A DNA stretch of 64,000 nt from Debaryomyces hansenii CBS767. Its lineage: Eukaryota > Ascomycota > Pichiomycetes > Serinales > Debaryomycetaceae. The stretch is from NCBI RefSeq assembly GCF_000006445.2, contig NC_006043.2:1054001-1118000 (forward strand). Direction: 5' to 3'. Below the pieces are notes generated by a model. That model was not told the DNA's origin. It saw only the letters and a program-made list of their open reading frames with translations, and searched no databases. Shown in pieces: positions 30,830 through 43,436 of this stretch. Numbering within the stretch: the stretch's first letter is position 1; each line of letters starts with the position of its first letter. A program made the translations under genes and the position numbers.

Positions 30830-30953
30830 ATTGAAAATCTTATCTACGAGATAATGCGACTTAACTAAAATCAACTATATTATTAAACTGTAAAGATCTA
30901 TAAAATTAATAAATGAATAAATGATGAATGAAGCCAGAAGCTAGAGATAAGAC

Positions 30954-33606
<2,653 letters not shown>

Positions 33607-33996
33607 TCATGGTTCCACCGTCTTGTAGCCCCCAGCTTCAATTTTCTCGCTGAATTTCTCTTCAATCGTAGAGCAGAGTTCCGACAAGTTGTCCAACCCC
33701 TGATGTAACGCTTCCACTGCCGATATGTTTCCGTATGTCTGGATTCTTATGTTAAGCTTGTTTTCAGAAGGATGGGGAATAGAGTAACCACAGAACTCCA
33801 CTTCTGGGTTCTTCATAATGATGTAACGTAACGCATTTCCAAGAGTATGGTCTTCATCCACAATCTGGAACGAGGCAGCCGTTCCGTCCTCTGACGACCC
33901 TGGTAACAACTTCATCTTGTCTAAGTCGAATTCTTGTTCTTGTTCTTGTTCACCGTTTTCATCGATCATCGATACGTCAACTGTTTCGTCTGCCAT
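33607..33996 (-). CDS. RPC19: Rpc19 (AC19), shared subunit of RNA polymerases I and III
   Basis: A 129-aa protein. An acidic Glu/Gln-rich N-terminus (about 1-30) is followed by the RPB11-like alpha-motif domain, with FQIVDEDHTLGNALRYIIMK and VEFCGYSIPHPSE. It pairs with AC40 as the alpha-like dimer of Pol I and Pol III. It is slightly shorter than S. cerevisiae Rpc19 (142 aa) because of the variable N-terminus. The start at 33996 is the only sensible ATG. Confidence 0.95.
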   Translation of the reverse strand: MADETVDVSMIDENGEQEQEQEFDLDKMKLLPGSSEDGTAASFQIVDEDHTLGNALRYIIMKNPEVEFCGYSIPHPSENKLNIRIQTYGNISAVEALHQGLDNLSELCSTIEEKFSEKIEAGGYKTVEP

Positions 33997-34358
33997 GGCG
34001 TGTGTACTTGTTATGTTATCTAATTACTACTACCAACCGGTTTTGTTGATTACTTTCATCATTCAGTGAAAAAAAAATTATTCTGATGGTACGAGTATAG
34101 TCCACAACGAGTGACACAAAGTCATCGGTTCGAGCCTCAGATCACAATTATCGCGTTGTTTACAAAGATATACACATATCAATACAGATGTTCTATGGTA
34201 TAAACTAGTAATAGCTATAGGTATATTGCATCGAAGGGATAATTGGTCGCCGGACAAGACCAGATTTATATATAAAAACATATATTTACCAGCTATTGAG
34301 ATTCCTAATATTTTTATAACTCTTTAAGTGTTACTAGCTATCAGATACACCTTTCTAT
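33997..34358. other. divergent promoter region RPC19 / coiled-coil gene
   Basis: 362 bp. A poly(A) tract lies at 34068-34077. A B-box-like GGTTCGAGCC near 34124 and a 5-bp TCTGA/TCAGA pairing around it hint at a tRNA relic, but no cloverleaf or anticodon loop can be drawn (see rejected). Confidence 0.5.
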
Positions 34359-36284
34359 ATGAATTCGCATGGAATGACATATGACGATTTGTCACAGGCT
34401 ATATCAGAATCATACTTGCATTTATCGAACGATGATACCAATGACTTTACTGGGACGTCCAACGAGGCGCGAGAGATGACGGTTGAAAACGGATACGATA
34501 CGTCGACGTTGATGCGATTGGCGAGAGCGATCGATGAACAACAGCACAGGGTCGAGAAGAGTGAAATACGGACAAAACACGGGAATGGCTCGCCTAGAGT
34601 CCAAGCGGCCAAGAATCGAGCAAATGGAGGTGACCAAGGGCCCCCAGGGCCGCAAGGAAGGACATTTATCTCATCACATTCCACACCGTTGGTGTCGAAA
34701 CTGAGCAGCTCTAACATTAGACACACCAGAAACCGAAGCAGTACACTTTCAGACGTTGAAGAGACGATTGACGATTCTAGGGTTATTGGGGGCAATGGTG
34801 AATCTGATAGAGATACGGCAATGAGCGAATTGCGTCAGATGATCGAGACGTTGTCGTTAGAGGAGCTAGAAGAGTTTAAAAAGCCAATCGAGACACTTAT
34901 AACAAACAATAGACAAAAAGACCGGAAGTCTCCTCGCCAGTCGGCACACCAGTATCATCAAAAGAACAACAGCGATATGTATGTGACACCCAAGCGGTCG
35001 TATATCAATGCGTTGAGTAGTGATTCTGGTTCGAGTGGAGAAGACGACGATGATAGATTAAGCTTGACGCACACTCATACAAATGGTAGTTTCCTACGCA
35101 AGAAGGACTCACGAATCTCACACAGTGATCCAGCTAATGACAAGTCAAATTTAAAGATTCATATGGGCCCTAGCTATGAGGCAAACGGTAAAGTCAAACT
35201 GCCGTCCCATGAAAATCAGAAGAATTCAACCCGTATTAAAAGTCCTCACAATTCTGGGAACAATGAGAGAATATCAAGTATTGACGAAATAGAAAATGAG
35301 CTAGACTCGGCCATTACAACTCCACCACATTCACAAGAATACGCTTATTCCAAACATGAATCGTACGATCCACATTCGATGAATAAAAGTATTCTTGCAA
35401 CTTCTGACCACAGTGATAATGAATATTCCCTTAGTAATACAAGTTATATTCCTAAAAGAGTCGTCAACAAACACAAATCCAGGCGTCCCCAGGATGCTGA
35501 ACCCATGCTGAAACAAAAAAGTAATGACAGCAAAAACGAAAGACTTCAACTAGAAGTTGAACAATTGAAGAAAGAAAACCTTAATTTACGAATTAAACTA
35601 AACGAACTTGAAATTAAACTAAGTGAAAGTGAGAGCAATGCTATTAATAATGACGAAACTTCATTAAACGATGACAATAGTTTTGTATTCAATGATACCA
35701 ATAACCAGGACTCTCGCGATAAGATTGACGAATTAACCAATGTCAACAATCAATTGAATTTGCAACTAGCCAACTCCAAGAGCCATACAAACGAACTAAG
35801 CAACGAGATCAGGTATCTAAAGAATAAGTTAGCCATCCAGAACAATACGGACAACTTCCAATTGAAGGTATCAGAGCTTGAATCTCATATCAAATCATTA
35901 CAGGGCCAGATTGGCAATACCAACAATCTCATAACTCAAGATTCTATCCTGAGTGACTACAAACAATTTTATACGAAACTACAGTTGAATCAAGTAGATA
36001 GACTAACAAAGATAGAAATGTCAAACTTAATTAAAAACCTTATGTTGTCCCTATTGATTACAGACTTCGAGCACTTGCCAATGGTTTCATCCAAAATAGG
36101 CAAATTTTTCAAAATAATTAGCTTGTTCATGGACCAGCTACATAGTATGGTTTACGATGACTCGTCGACAGCTATCAGACCTTCACATTACTTAAAAAAT
36201 CATGAATACGGGATGACTGAATTACAAAGTTGCTTAGACGGAATGCTAGAAACATTGCTGCATCCCACCCGATTACCTAATTGA
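34359..36284 (+). CDS. uncharacterised coiled-coil protein
   Basis: 641 aa, not recognised. The first 370 residues are polar and Ser/Asn/His-rich with many S/T-P sites. A strong coiled coil runs over about residues 390-530 (ERLQLEVEQLKKENLNLRIK onward, with heptad Leu/Ile). It is followed by a compact hydrophobic C-terminal domain (about 545-641, with LIKNLMLSLLITDFEHLP and SLFMDQLHSMVYDD). That plan is like spindle-pole or cortical scaffold proteins, but I cannot match one by name. The open frame, normal codon use and a conserved-looking C-terminus support a real gene. Confidence 0.8.
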   Translation: MNSHGMTYDDLSQAISESYLHLSNDDTNDFTGTSNEAREMTVENGYDTSTLMRLARAIDEQQHRVEKSEIRTKHGNGSPRVQAAKNRANGGDQGPPGPQGRTFISSHSTPLVSKLSSSNIRHTRNRSSTLSDVEETIDDSRVIGGNGESDRDTAMSELRQMIETLSLEELEEFKKPIETLITNNRQKDRKSPRQSAHQYHQKNNSDMYVTPKRSYINALSSDSGSSGEDDDDRLSLTHTHTNGSFLRKKDSRISHSDPANDKSNLKIHMGPSYEANGKVKLPSHENQKNSTRIKSPHNSGNNERISSIDEIENELDSAITTPPHSQEYAYSKHESYDPHSMNKSILATSDHSDNEYSLSNTSYIPKRVVNKHKSRRPQDAEPMLKQKSNDSKNERLQLEVEQLKKENLNLRIKLNELEIKLSESESNAINNDETSLNDDNSFVFNDTNNQDSRDKIDELTNVNNQLNLQLANSKSHTNELSNEIRYLKNKLAIQNNTDNFQLKVSELESHIKSLQGQIGNTNNLITQDSILSDYKQFYTKLQLNQVDRLTKIEMSNLIKNLMLSLLITDFEHLPMVSSKIGKFFKIISLFMDQLHSMVYDDSSTAIRPSHYLKNHEYGMTELQSCLDGMLETLLHPTRLPN

Positions 36285-37111
36285 TTTGGCTCCTCTAATA
36301 CGGTAGGTAATCACATAACATCTTGTAGTAATCTTTCTTAAAGTGAAGTCATTTCAGTATTCATTTTTAATCTTTTTAAATTTTAAACGATTTAATCAAT
36401 AGTATAATATATAATAATCTACTTTATTTTAATATACTTTCGCTCATATGTCCTCATCCGAACCCTCCCGTCTTCGTATGATCGATCATACAACCATACA
36501 AAACCTGATCAGTCGAGCCAAAGTCCAGCTGCTCTCTGTCAATTCTTTCTATTTCTATCAATCCACCATCATTCTGGATTTTGTAATCTGATAACCTCCG
36601 TGATGCTTAGACGATATTATCGCCTTATTCGTGGCACTCACTAATGTCACTAAACTCGTTAGTAATAAAGTTGAAAGTAACATATTAACCGTTATATTTG
36701 TTTTATACTACTATATTCTGTAAACTCCGTCAACGACCCCAGTATGCTTTCACGTGCCTTGAGTGCTTAATCGCAAATCTATCAGTACAGGTGATCACCA
36801 TTTCTTGCTATATGGTGATAACTAATATATATCGTAATTAATGTATACATTAGTTATAAATTAGCCAAATTACAATTCACAAAGTTATCCAATATCTATC
36901 CTGTTCATTTGAAGTATTAAATAAAAAAACTCCTTGCTCAATATATTTGAAATTGATCACAACAATAATAAAATTAGATTGCTGATTATTAGCTTGTCTT
37001 TGGATAACGACTACAAATAATTTAATAAGCTACAGGTCTTTTAAAGATTATAAGTGAAATCTACGACACTAATTACATATACTAATACGATATTTTGAAT
37101 CAAAAATTATA
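36285..37111. other. 827-bp intergenic region, AZF1 promoter
   Basis: The half next to AZF1 is AT-rich with a CACGTG near 36751 and runs of A/T typical of a long regulator leader. The part at 36440-36665 has coding-like short frames on both strands and a reverse-strand TACTAAC at 36658-36664 (see findings). No complete gene can be built. Confidence 0.5.
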
Positions 37112-38876
37112 ATGGATAAGTCAGCGCTTTGGTCAACGTATCAGGACCACCGGATGACGTCAACATCGCCGACATCAAACAGTGGTAAGAATAACGGTAA
37201 CAACTCGAATCCAGTTGTTTATGGGGATAATAATAGTCCCAGCCAGCCTAGACAGTTCAAAAATGCTAACACGAGTGATAATAACCTCGCTTTGGGACAT
37301 GATAGTGTTACTAAACTTGACAAGAACAGCGTGAAAAATAACCCTGTAAGACTAGATAATGGGCAGTATCAGGATACACAAGCACAAGGGTTCGCTGGAA
37401 ACAACATGGCACCTACTAGTGCAGGAAATAGACAAAGTTTAGCGCAAATAAACTTTTTGTTCAACCCCGCTAGGCAGGACCTGATAGGCTCGATATTGAA
37501 TAATTATCTGACATTCAATAATCAGTCTACAGCTCCCAATAGCAGTGGGAATACATTGAGTAATGTTAATCAAAATGATAGTTCACACGCTGATTCAGCC
37601 CCGAAATCTCAGCTGGTTGATGTAACTTACCCCAGTTATTACTTGAATCATCAAGATTCATCTATTAATGGGCAGTCTACTATTGGAAATGATGGTATTA
37701 GACCTCGAGGAGATAGCTTCTTTCTACCACCGCCTATAAACTCACAAATGCGACTGAATAGCAGTGACTATGAAAACAATCCAAATCAGCGTCAAAGCAA
37801 TTCATCCAGATCGAATAGCATATTTAGCTCGCTCATTCAAATCCCTGGATCTGGGAATAATTCTGTAAGTGATGCTCCTCCAAATGGTGACAGGACTAAT
37901 AATGCGAATAATGCAAATAATGCAAATAATGCAAATAGTGTAAACATGAATAATAACAATAACAACAATAACCATGATATTTCTGCGGGCGGAAATAAGT
38001 CAAAAGTAAATCAAACGTCAATTACTGCCAATAATGGACAAGGAGGAAGCTTTCTGATTCCATTGGCGGAATTTGAAGAAAGTTTGGGGAATTTCTTAGC
38101 TTTACAGCAAGATCCTAAAGGCTCACTTCTGGGTATCAAATCAAAACGTGGTTCTGTAGATTATCCCATAAGTAATTCATTTTGGGATGGTTTAAATAAT
38201 GGTTTTTCAGGATCAATAAGTGGCATGCCATTTAGTGGTAGTGTAAGTGGTATTCTCGCTGGAATAGCCAATGGCAATATTGATTTCAGTAATATGAATG
38301 AAGAACAAAGAAGAGACTCGATTATAAAGCTCATAAATGACCAACAGAATACTCAGACTCAAAGATCACTGGATAATAGCACCACTATTCCTAATACTAA
38401 ATTAAGAGAAGATATATTTGATACCAAAGCCAGTAAGCCTGATTACGAGAAAGTCTATAATGAAAGGACTCCTAAGTATAATGATAACAATTCAAAAATA
38501 AAAGGTGAACATGTTTCTCCTAGTTCCTCCATGTCTTCTATTACTTCCGCAAGGTATAATGATGAACCTCAATCCCCCAAAACTTCTCCTTCGACATATA
38601 ATGTTAGCTTGAATCAGGCATCATTACCGCAAAATTTCAATCAAATACAAAAGCAAGCGTATCCAACTTTAGATCAACAGAACTACATAGCTCCGCAAGC
38701 CCGGCAGCAGTATAACTATGAACAAGCACGAACCAACAATACTGATACTGTTGGTGCTCTACCACCTAATGGGATCAAAAACCAAGGCATATTAAATCAA
38801 AATAATTTACCGATCTACCAAGCACAACAGCAACTGCAACAACCACAACCACAACAGCAGCAAATACAACAACAGC

Positions 38877-38926
<50 letters not shown>

Positions 38927-39895
38927 CTACAACAGTACTATCGGCAGTTTCAAAATTATCAACCCCAACAAAATCAGCATCAACAGCAATATCAACCAGG
39001 ACATGTTGTCCCTTCTGCAAATATGAATGATAAACAAAATGCACCAAATGAAAATGATACGAATCTTGTTCCAGCTCAACAATTTGTTAAAGCGGAGGAT
39101 GGTCGTCCCTTATTAGGAGCAACAAAAATAGATCAGTTAATGTTGGTTATACAAGCTCGTGAAAAAGGTGTAAATAATCCAATTCCTCAAGGACCTGATG
39201 GAAGTATATTAGCTTCGCCCGAAGTTAAGCAGGAAAATGGAGTTATTCCTCAACCTATAAATTTAGTTGGTGGTGTTGATAAGCCACCGAAAGATAAATT
39301 GGACGGAGACATATTTGAACCTGAAGATGATTCCTCGAGTGCTAAGAAGAAGAAAACGAAGAATAAGCAATGTCCCTATTGCTTTAAATATTTTACTCAA
39401 TCAACTCACTTAGAGGTGCATGTTAGATCTCATATCGGATATAAGCCGTTTGAATGTTCATATTGTCACAAAAGATTTACTCAGGGTGGTAATTTGAGAA
39501 CTCATTTGCGGTTACATACGGGCGAAAAGCCTTTTACCTGTGAAGTTTGTAAACGTTCATTCAGTCGTAAGGGTAATTTGGCAGCTCATAAATTAACTCA
39601 TGAGAATTTAAAGCCCTACGAATGTAAATTGGACAACTGTGACAAGTCTTTTACTCAGTTAGGGAATTTAAAATCTCATCAGAATAGATTCCATTTATCT
39701 ACCTTAAACGAATTAACACATAAGTTGGCTGAATTGCGTAAAGAGGAGATAGATAGTTTACCTAAGGATGAAAAAGATCTACTTCACTATTTTAAAGACT
39801 TATATAAGAATTCGAATAAAGGAATTCTTGGTAGAGGCAAGAGAATAAAACCCATAAATGAGTTGAATGATTCAAAGATAGAGCCAGCCTGGTGA
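37112..39895 (+). CDS. AZF1: Azf1-type C2H2 zinc-finger transcription factor
   Basis: A 927-aa protein. The long N-terminus is Asn/Ser/Gln-rich, with NNA-type repeats (about residues 263-290) and a poly-Gln tract (about 570-610). Four tandem C2H2 fingers start at about residue 753: CPYCFKYFTQSTHLEVHVRSH is finger 1, and TGEKP-type linkers join the others. A conserved tail with LAELRKEEIDSLPKDEKDLL and NKGILGRGKR follows. Fingers and tail identify Azf1, which in S. cerevisiae activates glucose-dependent and cell-wall genes. Length is like yeast Azf1 (914 aa). Confidence 0.93.
38862..38928 (+). repeat. CAA/CAG microsatellite encoding poly-Gln in AZF1
   Basis: An almost pure run of CAA with a few CAG codons, about 22 consecutive Gln codons, bounded by Ile and Leu codons. 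It is in frame inside AZF1 and likely length-variable between strains. Confidence 0.9.
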
Positions 39896-40057
39896 TTTAT
39901 GCTGTCATTAAAGTATTTAATTGTTTATGATTACATTTGTATTACTATTTAGTTTATGAACATTACGAGTTACTAAACACGTAACATTTTGCGCGTACTT
40001 CAAAAAATTGTGGGATAACAGGTAACCTAAAACCTGAAGATAGTCGACAGAAAAATC

Positions 40058-42340
40058 ATGAATTTCTTATCGAAGACCTTTAGTACGTTAACGGGCTCTT
40101 CTATCCCGTACACTATCAAGGACAAGGTTGTTGACCCTCTTCTCTCTCATCCAGATACAAGACCAATTTGGACAATATATGATGGCTTAAACCCAAAAAA
40201 TGATAATGCTCCAGTTACCATATTTGAATTTAATCTTAAGGATCCGGTAAATATTCAGAATGACTACATTGCTTTAGCAAGAAATTGCTTTAAAAAAGTG
40301 AAATTGATCAAGCACCCTGGAATTATATCAGTGATTGATTTTATTGAAAACGATAATTTCTTATATATTGTTACAGAACAAGTGGTACCTTTAAAAAGCT
40401 ATTTGGGTAATAACAAAACTCAGATTTCTGAAGATGCTAAATTATTTGGTATTTATTCGATTGGTCAATCATTACTGTTTATTAATATGAAATGTCACTG
40501 TTTACATGGAAATATTGACGTGAATAATTCTATCTTTGTCACTTCGGCCGGAGACTGGAAGCTTTTTGGATTTGAATTATTGACAAATTTAAATTCAGAT
40601 CCAGATCAACCGATATACAGATATTCCAATAGATTGCCAGTATTTAAAAATAATGTACCTGAAGATGTATTAAATCAAGGAGTAGATTCCATAAGACAAT
40701 TTCCTATAAAGTTTGATTCATTTTTATATGGTGCTTTTATCTACAAAGTATTAACTCTTGAAACATTTGACAATAAAATTCAACAACTGGAACTATTGAC
40801 ACCAAATAGTAAGATCCCAAAGCAATTGAATGTTAATTTTAAAAGGCTAGTTTCGAATAAACCAAATTTAAGAACTACGATAGATAAATTCTTAAACGAT
40901 AGCAACTCATTCTTTAGCAGCAACAAAATAGTACAGTTTAATACTCAATTAGAGGAAATCAAATTCAAGAACGAAGAAGAAAAGCGTGAATTTTTCAAAT
41001 ATGGGCTTGCTGCTTACTTATCAGATACTGATAGTATACAATTCCCACCAGGTTTACTAGACTATAAGCTTTTACCTGAGCTTGTAGGTCAATTTGATAC
41101 CTTGTCAAAAATAGCCCCATCGATAAATTCTACTCCAGAAGAACATCAACAAAAGCAAGAAACTATATCGGTAATATTGCATTATTTATTAAAATTTGGA
41201 TCAACATTACCGCCTGATATATTTAATAAGTCCGTTAAACCAATCATATTTAAAACTTTTGGCTTAGCTGATAGAACAATCAGATTAAATTTATTAACTC
41301 ACCTTCCGTCGTATTCAGCATATTTAACTGAATCTGATATCCAACTGAAAATATTCTATGACATGATCAGTGGGTTTCAGGATACTAATTTTATGATTCG
41401 TGAAACTACCTTAAAATCGATCACAACTATTATTGACAAAATATCTGTAAAACAAGTAAATCAAGATTTATTGAAAGTATTAGCAAAATCACAGATGGAT
41501 CCTAAACCTTCAATTAGAACAAACACATTAATATTGATTATTAAAATATCTGATAAGATCTATAAAAATTCTAAAAACAATGTGTTGATAACTGCATTAT
41601 CCAAGTCGTTAAGAGATTCTTTTACACCATGCAAGATGATGGCGTTGTCTGGGTTTGAAAAACTTATAGAAGAATTCTCATTAGATGAAATTTGTGGGAA
41701 AATATTAGGACACTTGGCTATTTCATTGATGGACAACAAGTCTTATAAAGTCAGGGTTGAGGCGAAAAGAGTTTTCAACCTATATTTACAATCTGTCGAA
41801 AGACATTCTGCCACATTACCCCAAGATGAAGAAGACGAAGATCTGGAGGAAAAAGAGTTTTTTAAGAAATATGCTCCAATGAATAAAGATGTCAAGGAGA
41901 AAGTAACTGAAGCTCCTGTATCAAATTCTACGTTTGGATGGAATGTGGTGAATAAATTAATATCTACATCTGCAGTAGACGGTAAATTAAACAATGATTT
42001 CAATAGTTCTACACCTGACTTGACAAGAGCCGCTTCGCCATCAACAAATAATATCAATTCAAATAGTAAAGATCTTAACAATAATAATGACAACGCTAAT
42101 GATTGGAATTATGAAGATGATGGTTGGAACGAAGATACTGATCTTGAGACTGAAAATAATACATTGAAAGAGCCAAAAGAGTTACCTGAGAAGAAGGTTT
42201 TATCTACTCCAGCCAAGACTCACAAGAAAGCCAGCACTTTGAAACTAGGCTCAAAACAGCAAAAGAATCCAGGATCAACACTCAAACTAAACCTTGCAGT
42301 TGAGGAGGATGATGGCTGGGGTGATTCCGCTGATTGGTAA
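40058..42340 (+). CDS. CEX1: Cex1/Scy1-like pseudokinase, tRNA export cofactor
   Basis: A 760-aa protein. The N-terminal region (about 1-300) is kinase-like but lacks the VAIK lysine context, HRD and DFG (DWKLFGFELL sits where DFG would be), so it is a pseudokinase. HEAT-type helical repeats follow at about 330-590. The tail is Asn/Asp/Ser-rich and ends in the acidic-Trp motif EEDDGWGDSADW. This is the Scy1-like/Cex1 plan and length (761 aa in S. cerevisiae). Cex1 collects tRNA from export receptors at the nuclear pore and also binds COPI; the Trp-containing acidic end is the likely coatomer-binding signal. Confidence 0.93.
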   Translation: MNFLSKTFSTLTGSSIPYTIKDKVVDPLLSHPDTRPIWTIYDGLNPKNDNAPVTIFEFNLKDPVNIQNDYIALARNCFKKVKLIKHPGIISVIDFIENDNFLYIVTEQVVPLKSYLGNNKTQISEDAKLFGIYSIGQSLLFINMKCHCLHGNIDVNNSIFVTSAGDWKLFGFELLTNLNSDPDQPIYRYSNRLPVFKNNVPEDVLNQGVDSIRQFPIKFDSFLYGAFIYKVLTLETFDNKIQQLELLTPNSKIPKQLNVNFKRLVSNKPNLRTTIDKFLNDSNSFFSSNKIVQFNTQLEEIKFKNEEEKREFFKYGLAAYLSDTDSIQFPPGLLDYKLLPELVGQFDTLSKIAPSINSTPEEHQQKQETISVILHYLLKFGSTLPPDIFNKSVKPIIFKTFGLADRTIRLNLLTHLPSYSAYLTESDIQLKIFYDMISGFQDTNFMIRETTLKSITTIIDKISVKQVNQDLLKVLAKSQMDPKPSIRTNTLILIIKISDKIYKNSKNNVLITALSKSLRDSFTPCKMMALSGFEKLIEEFSLDEICGKILGHLAISLMDNKSYKVRVEAKRVFNLYLQSVERHSATLPQDEEDEDLEEKEFFKKYAPMNKDVKEKVTEAPVSNSTFGWNVVNKLISTSAVDGKLNNDFNSSTPDLTRAASPSTNNINSNSKDLNNNNDNANDWNYEDDGWNEDTDLETENNTLKEPKELPEKKVLSTPAKTHKKASTLKLGSKQQKNPGSTLKLNLAVEEDDGWGDSADW

Positions 42341-42692
42341 GTTTTATCTATATGAGATATTGCTAGAACGTTTACCAATTCTGCAGTAACTATGTCCATG
42401 CATAAACAGTACGTTTCTCACCACTACCTCATAAGCATCTACATGTAATTTTTAATAATACGGTTAACTATATACAAGATTAATACTTAACAATTTGTGC
42501 TAGTCGTCAACCTTTAATCGTAGCCGTACTTCTTAAAATACATTATTAAATTTGATTCATCAAAGATATAATTTCATTCCCATAATACAAAATCTTACAT
42601 AATAATATCTAACTACTGTACATAAAGTTACCTAGCCCACCATAATACTGTCAAAGCATGTTTCTTATTATTTGCTATACTTATTTCCGAAA
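42341..42692. other. intergenic between convergent genes
   Basis: 352 bp between the CEX1 stop and the stop of the minus-strand gene at 42693. AT-rich, presumably two facing 3' UTRs. Nothing else is seen. Confidence 0.6.
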
Positions 42693-43436
42693 TCAGAGCC
42701 TGCAAAGTTTCTTCAACCTCCTTTTGAATTTACCTTCTGGCTTTAAGGGTATCTTACTCTGCATGTTAGTAACATCAGATAAAGTTTCGGTATTTGAAAC
42801 AACTGAGGACTGTCTATAATTCCTACTGGCCTTAAGCTTTTTAACGATCGCCTCAGCATATGTTACTGAGCCAGTAAACTCTTCGTGAGTGAAAAAATTC
42901 ATGATAATAAATTTCTTAGATATTAAAGGTAATGGACTTGGCGGCACATCTGTCAAGATTAAATGAAATGAAGGACATTCTTTGATCTTTAAGTCATTTA
43001 CCAATGACATATTTCCGTTGTTTGTAAAATCTTCAATCGAGTATTTCTTACCCAAGTGTAATAGCTTGATCTGATTAACGTATTTAACCGGCTCCAGTAA
43101 AACTTCCCCCATATTACTAAATGCATATACGATTAAGTGTTGAACTGTGATCAATTCTAGTGACATTCGCTGAATGCCTAACATTTCTTGTAAATCTTGT
43201 GAAGAAACAATCATCTGTATGAAATTGCTAATGTTCGATAATTTCAAACTTCTGGTTTGATTATTAGATATGATTTTAAGTTCATAATCGTCGATTTCCA
43301 ATCCTTCATCAACAATCCTATTTCTTGTACTATAATAATTATTAAATGTGTTCAAATTAAAGTTATCACTTTCCGTCACGGTCGTGTCAGAGTAGCAAGA
43401 TACGGCATCTCCTTCATGAAAATGTACTTCCCTCAT
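42693..43436 (-). CDS. uncharacterised protein
   Basis: 247 aa, not recognised. The N-terminal 45 residues are polar. The middle (about 50-190) looks globular, with alternating strands and helices (LITVQHLIVYAFSNMGEVLL, SFHLILTDVPPSPLPLISKK, KFIIMNFF). The last 25 residues are very basic (KLKASRNYR..., GKFKRRLKKLCRL), which could be a membrane- or nucleic-acid-binding or nuclear localisation segment. A C-terminal CRL is not a prenylation box. The frame is open, ATG context is good and codon use is normal. A long gene-free region lies upstream. Confidence 0.7.
   Translation of the reverse strand: MREVHFHEGDAVSCYSDTTVTESDNFNLNTFNNYYSTRNRIVDEGLEIDDYELKIISNNQTRSLKLSNISNFIQMIVSSQDLQEMLGIQRMSLELITVQHLIVYAFSNMGEVLLEPVKYVNQIKLLHLGKKYSIEDFTNNGNMSLVNDLKIKECPSFHLILTDVPPSPLPLISKKFIIMNFFTHEEFTGSVTYAEAIVKKLKASRNYRQSSVVSNTETLSDVTNMQSKIPLKPEGKFKRRLKKLCRL

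Larger units (their letters stand above)
30517..30953. promoter_or_regulatory. CHO2 promoter and DBP2 3' flank
   Basis: 437 bp holding the CHO2 promoter. It contains CACATG at 30784-30789, a perfect 12-bp tandem repeat at 30796-30819 (unit CGGTTCAATTTG), then CATGTGAAAA. The repeat contains GGTTCAA, which resembles a Pol III B box, but no tRNA folds there. Confidence 0.6.

Noticed and set aside
34080..34150. tRNA-like stretch with GGTTCGAGCC (B-box-like) and a TCTGA/TCAGA pairing
   Set aside because: The T-stem does not pair, no anticodon loop with a U at position 33 can be drawn, and no A box is visible. At most a decayed tRNA.
38775..39047. Minus-strand frame with a long poly-Val run
   Set aside because: Antisense of the AZF1 poly-Gln CAA tract.
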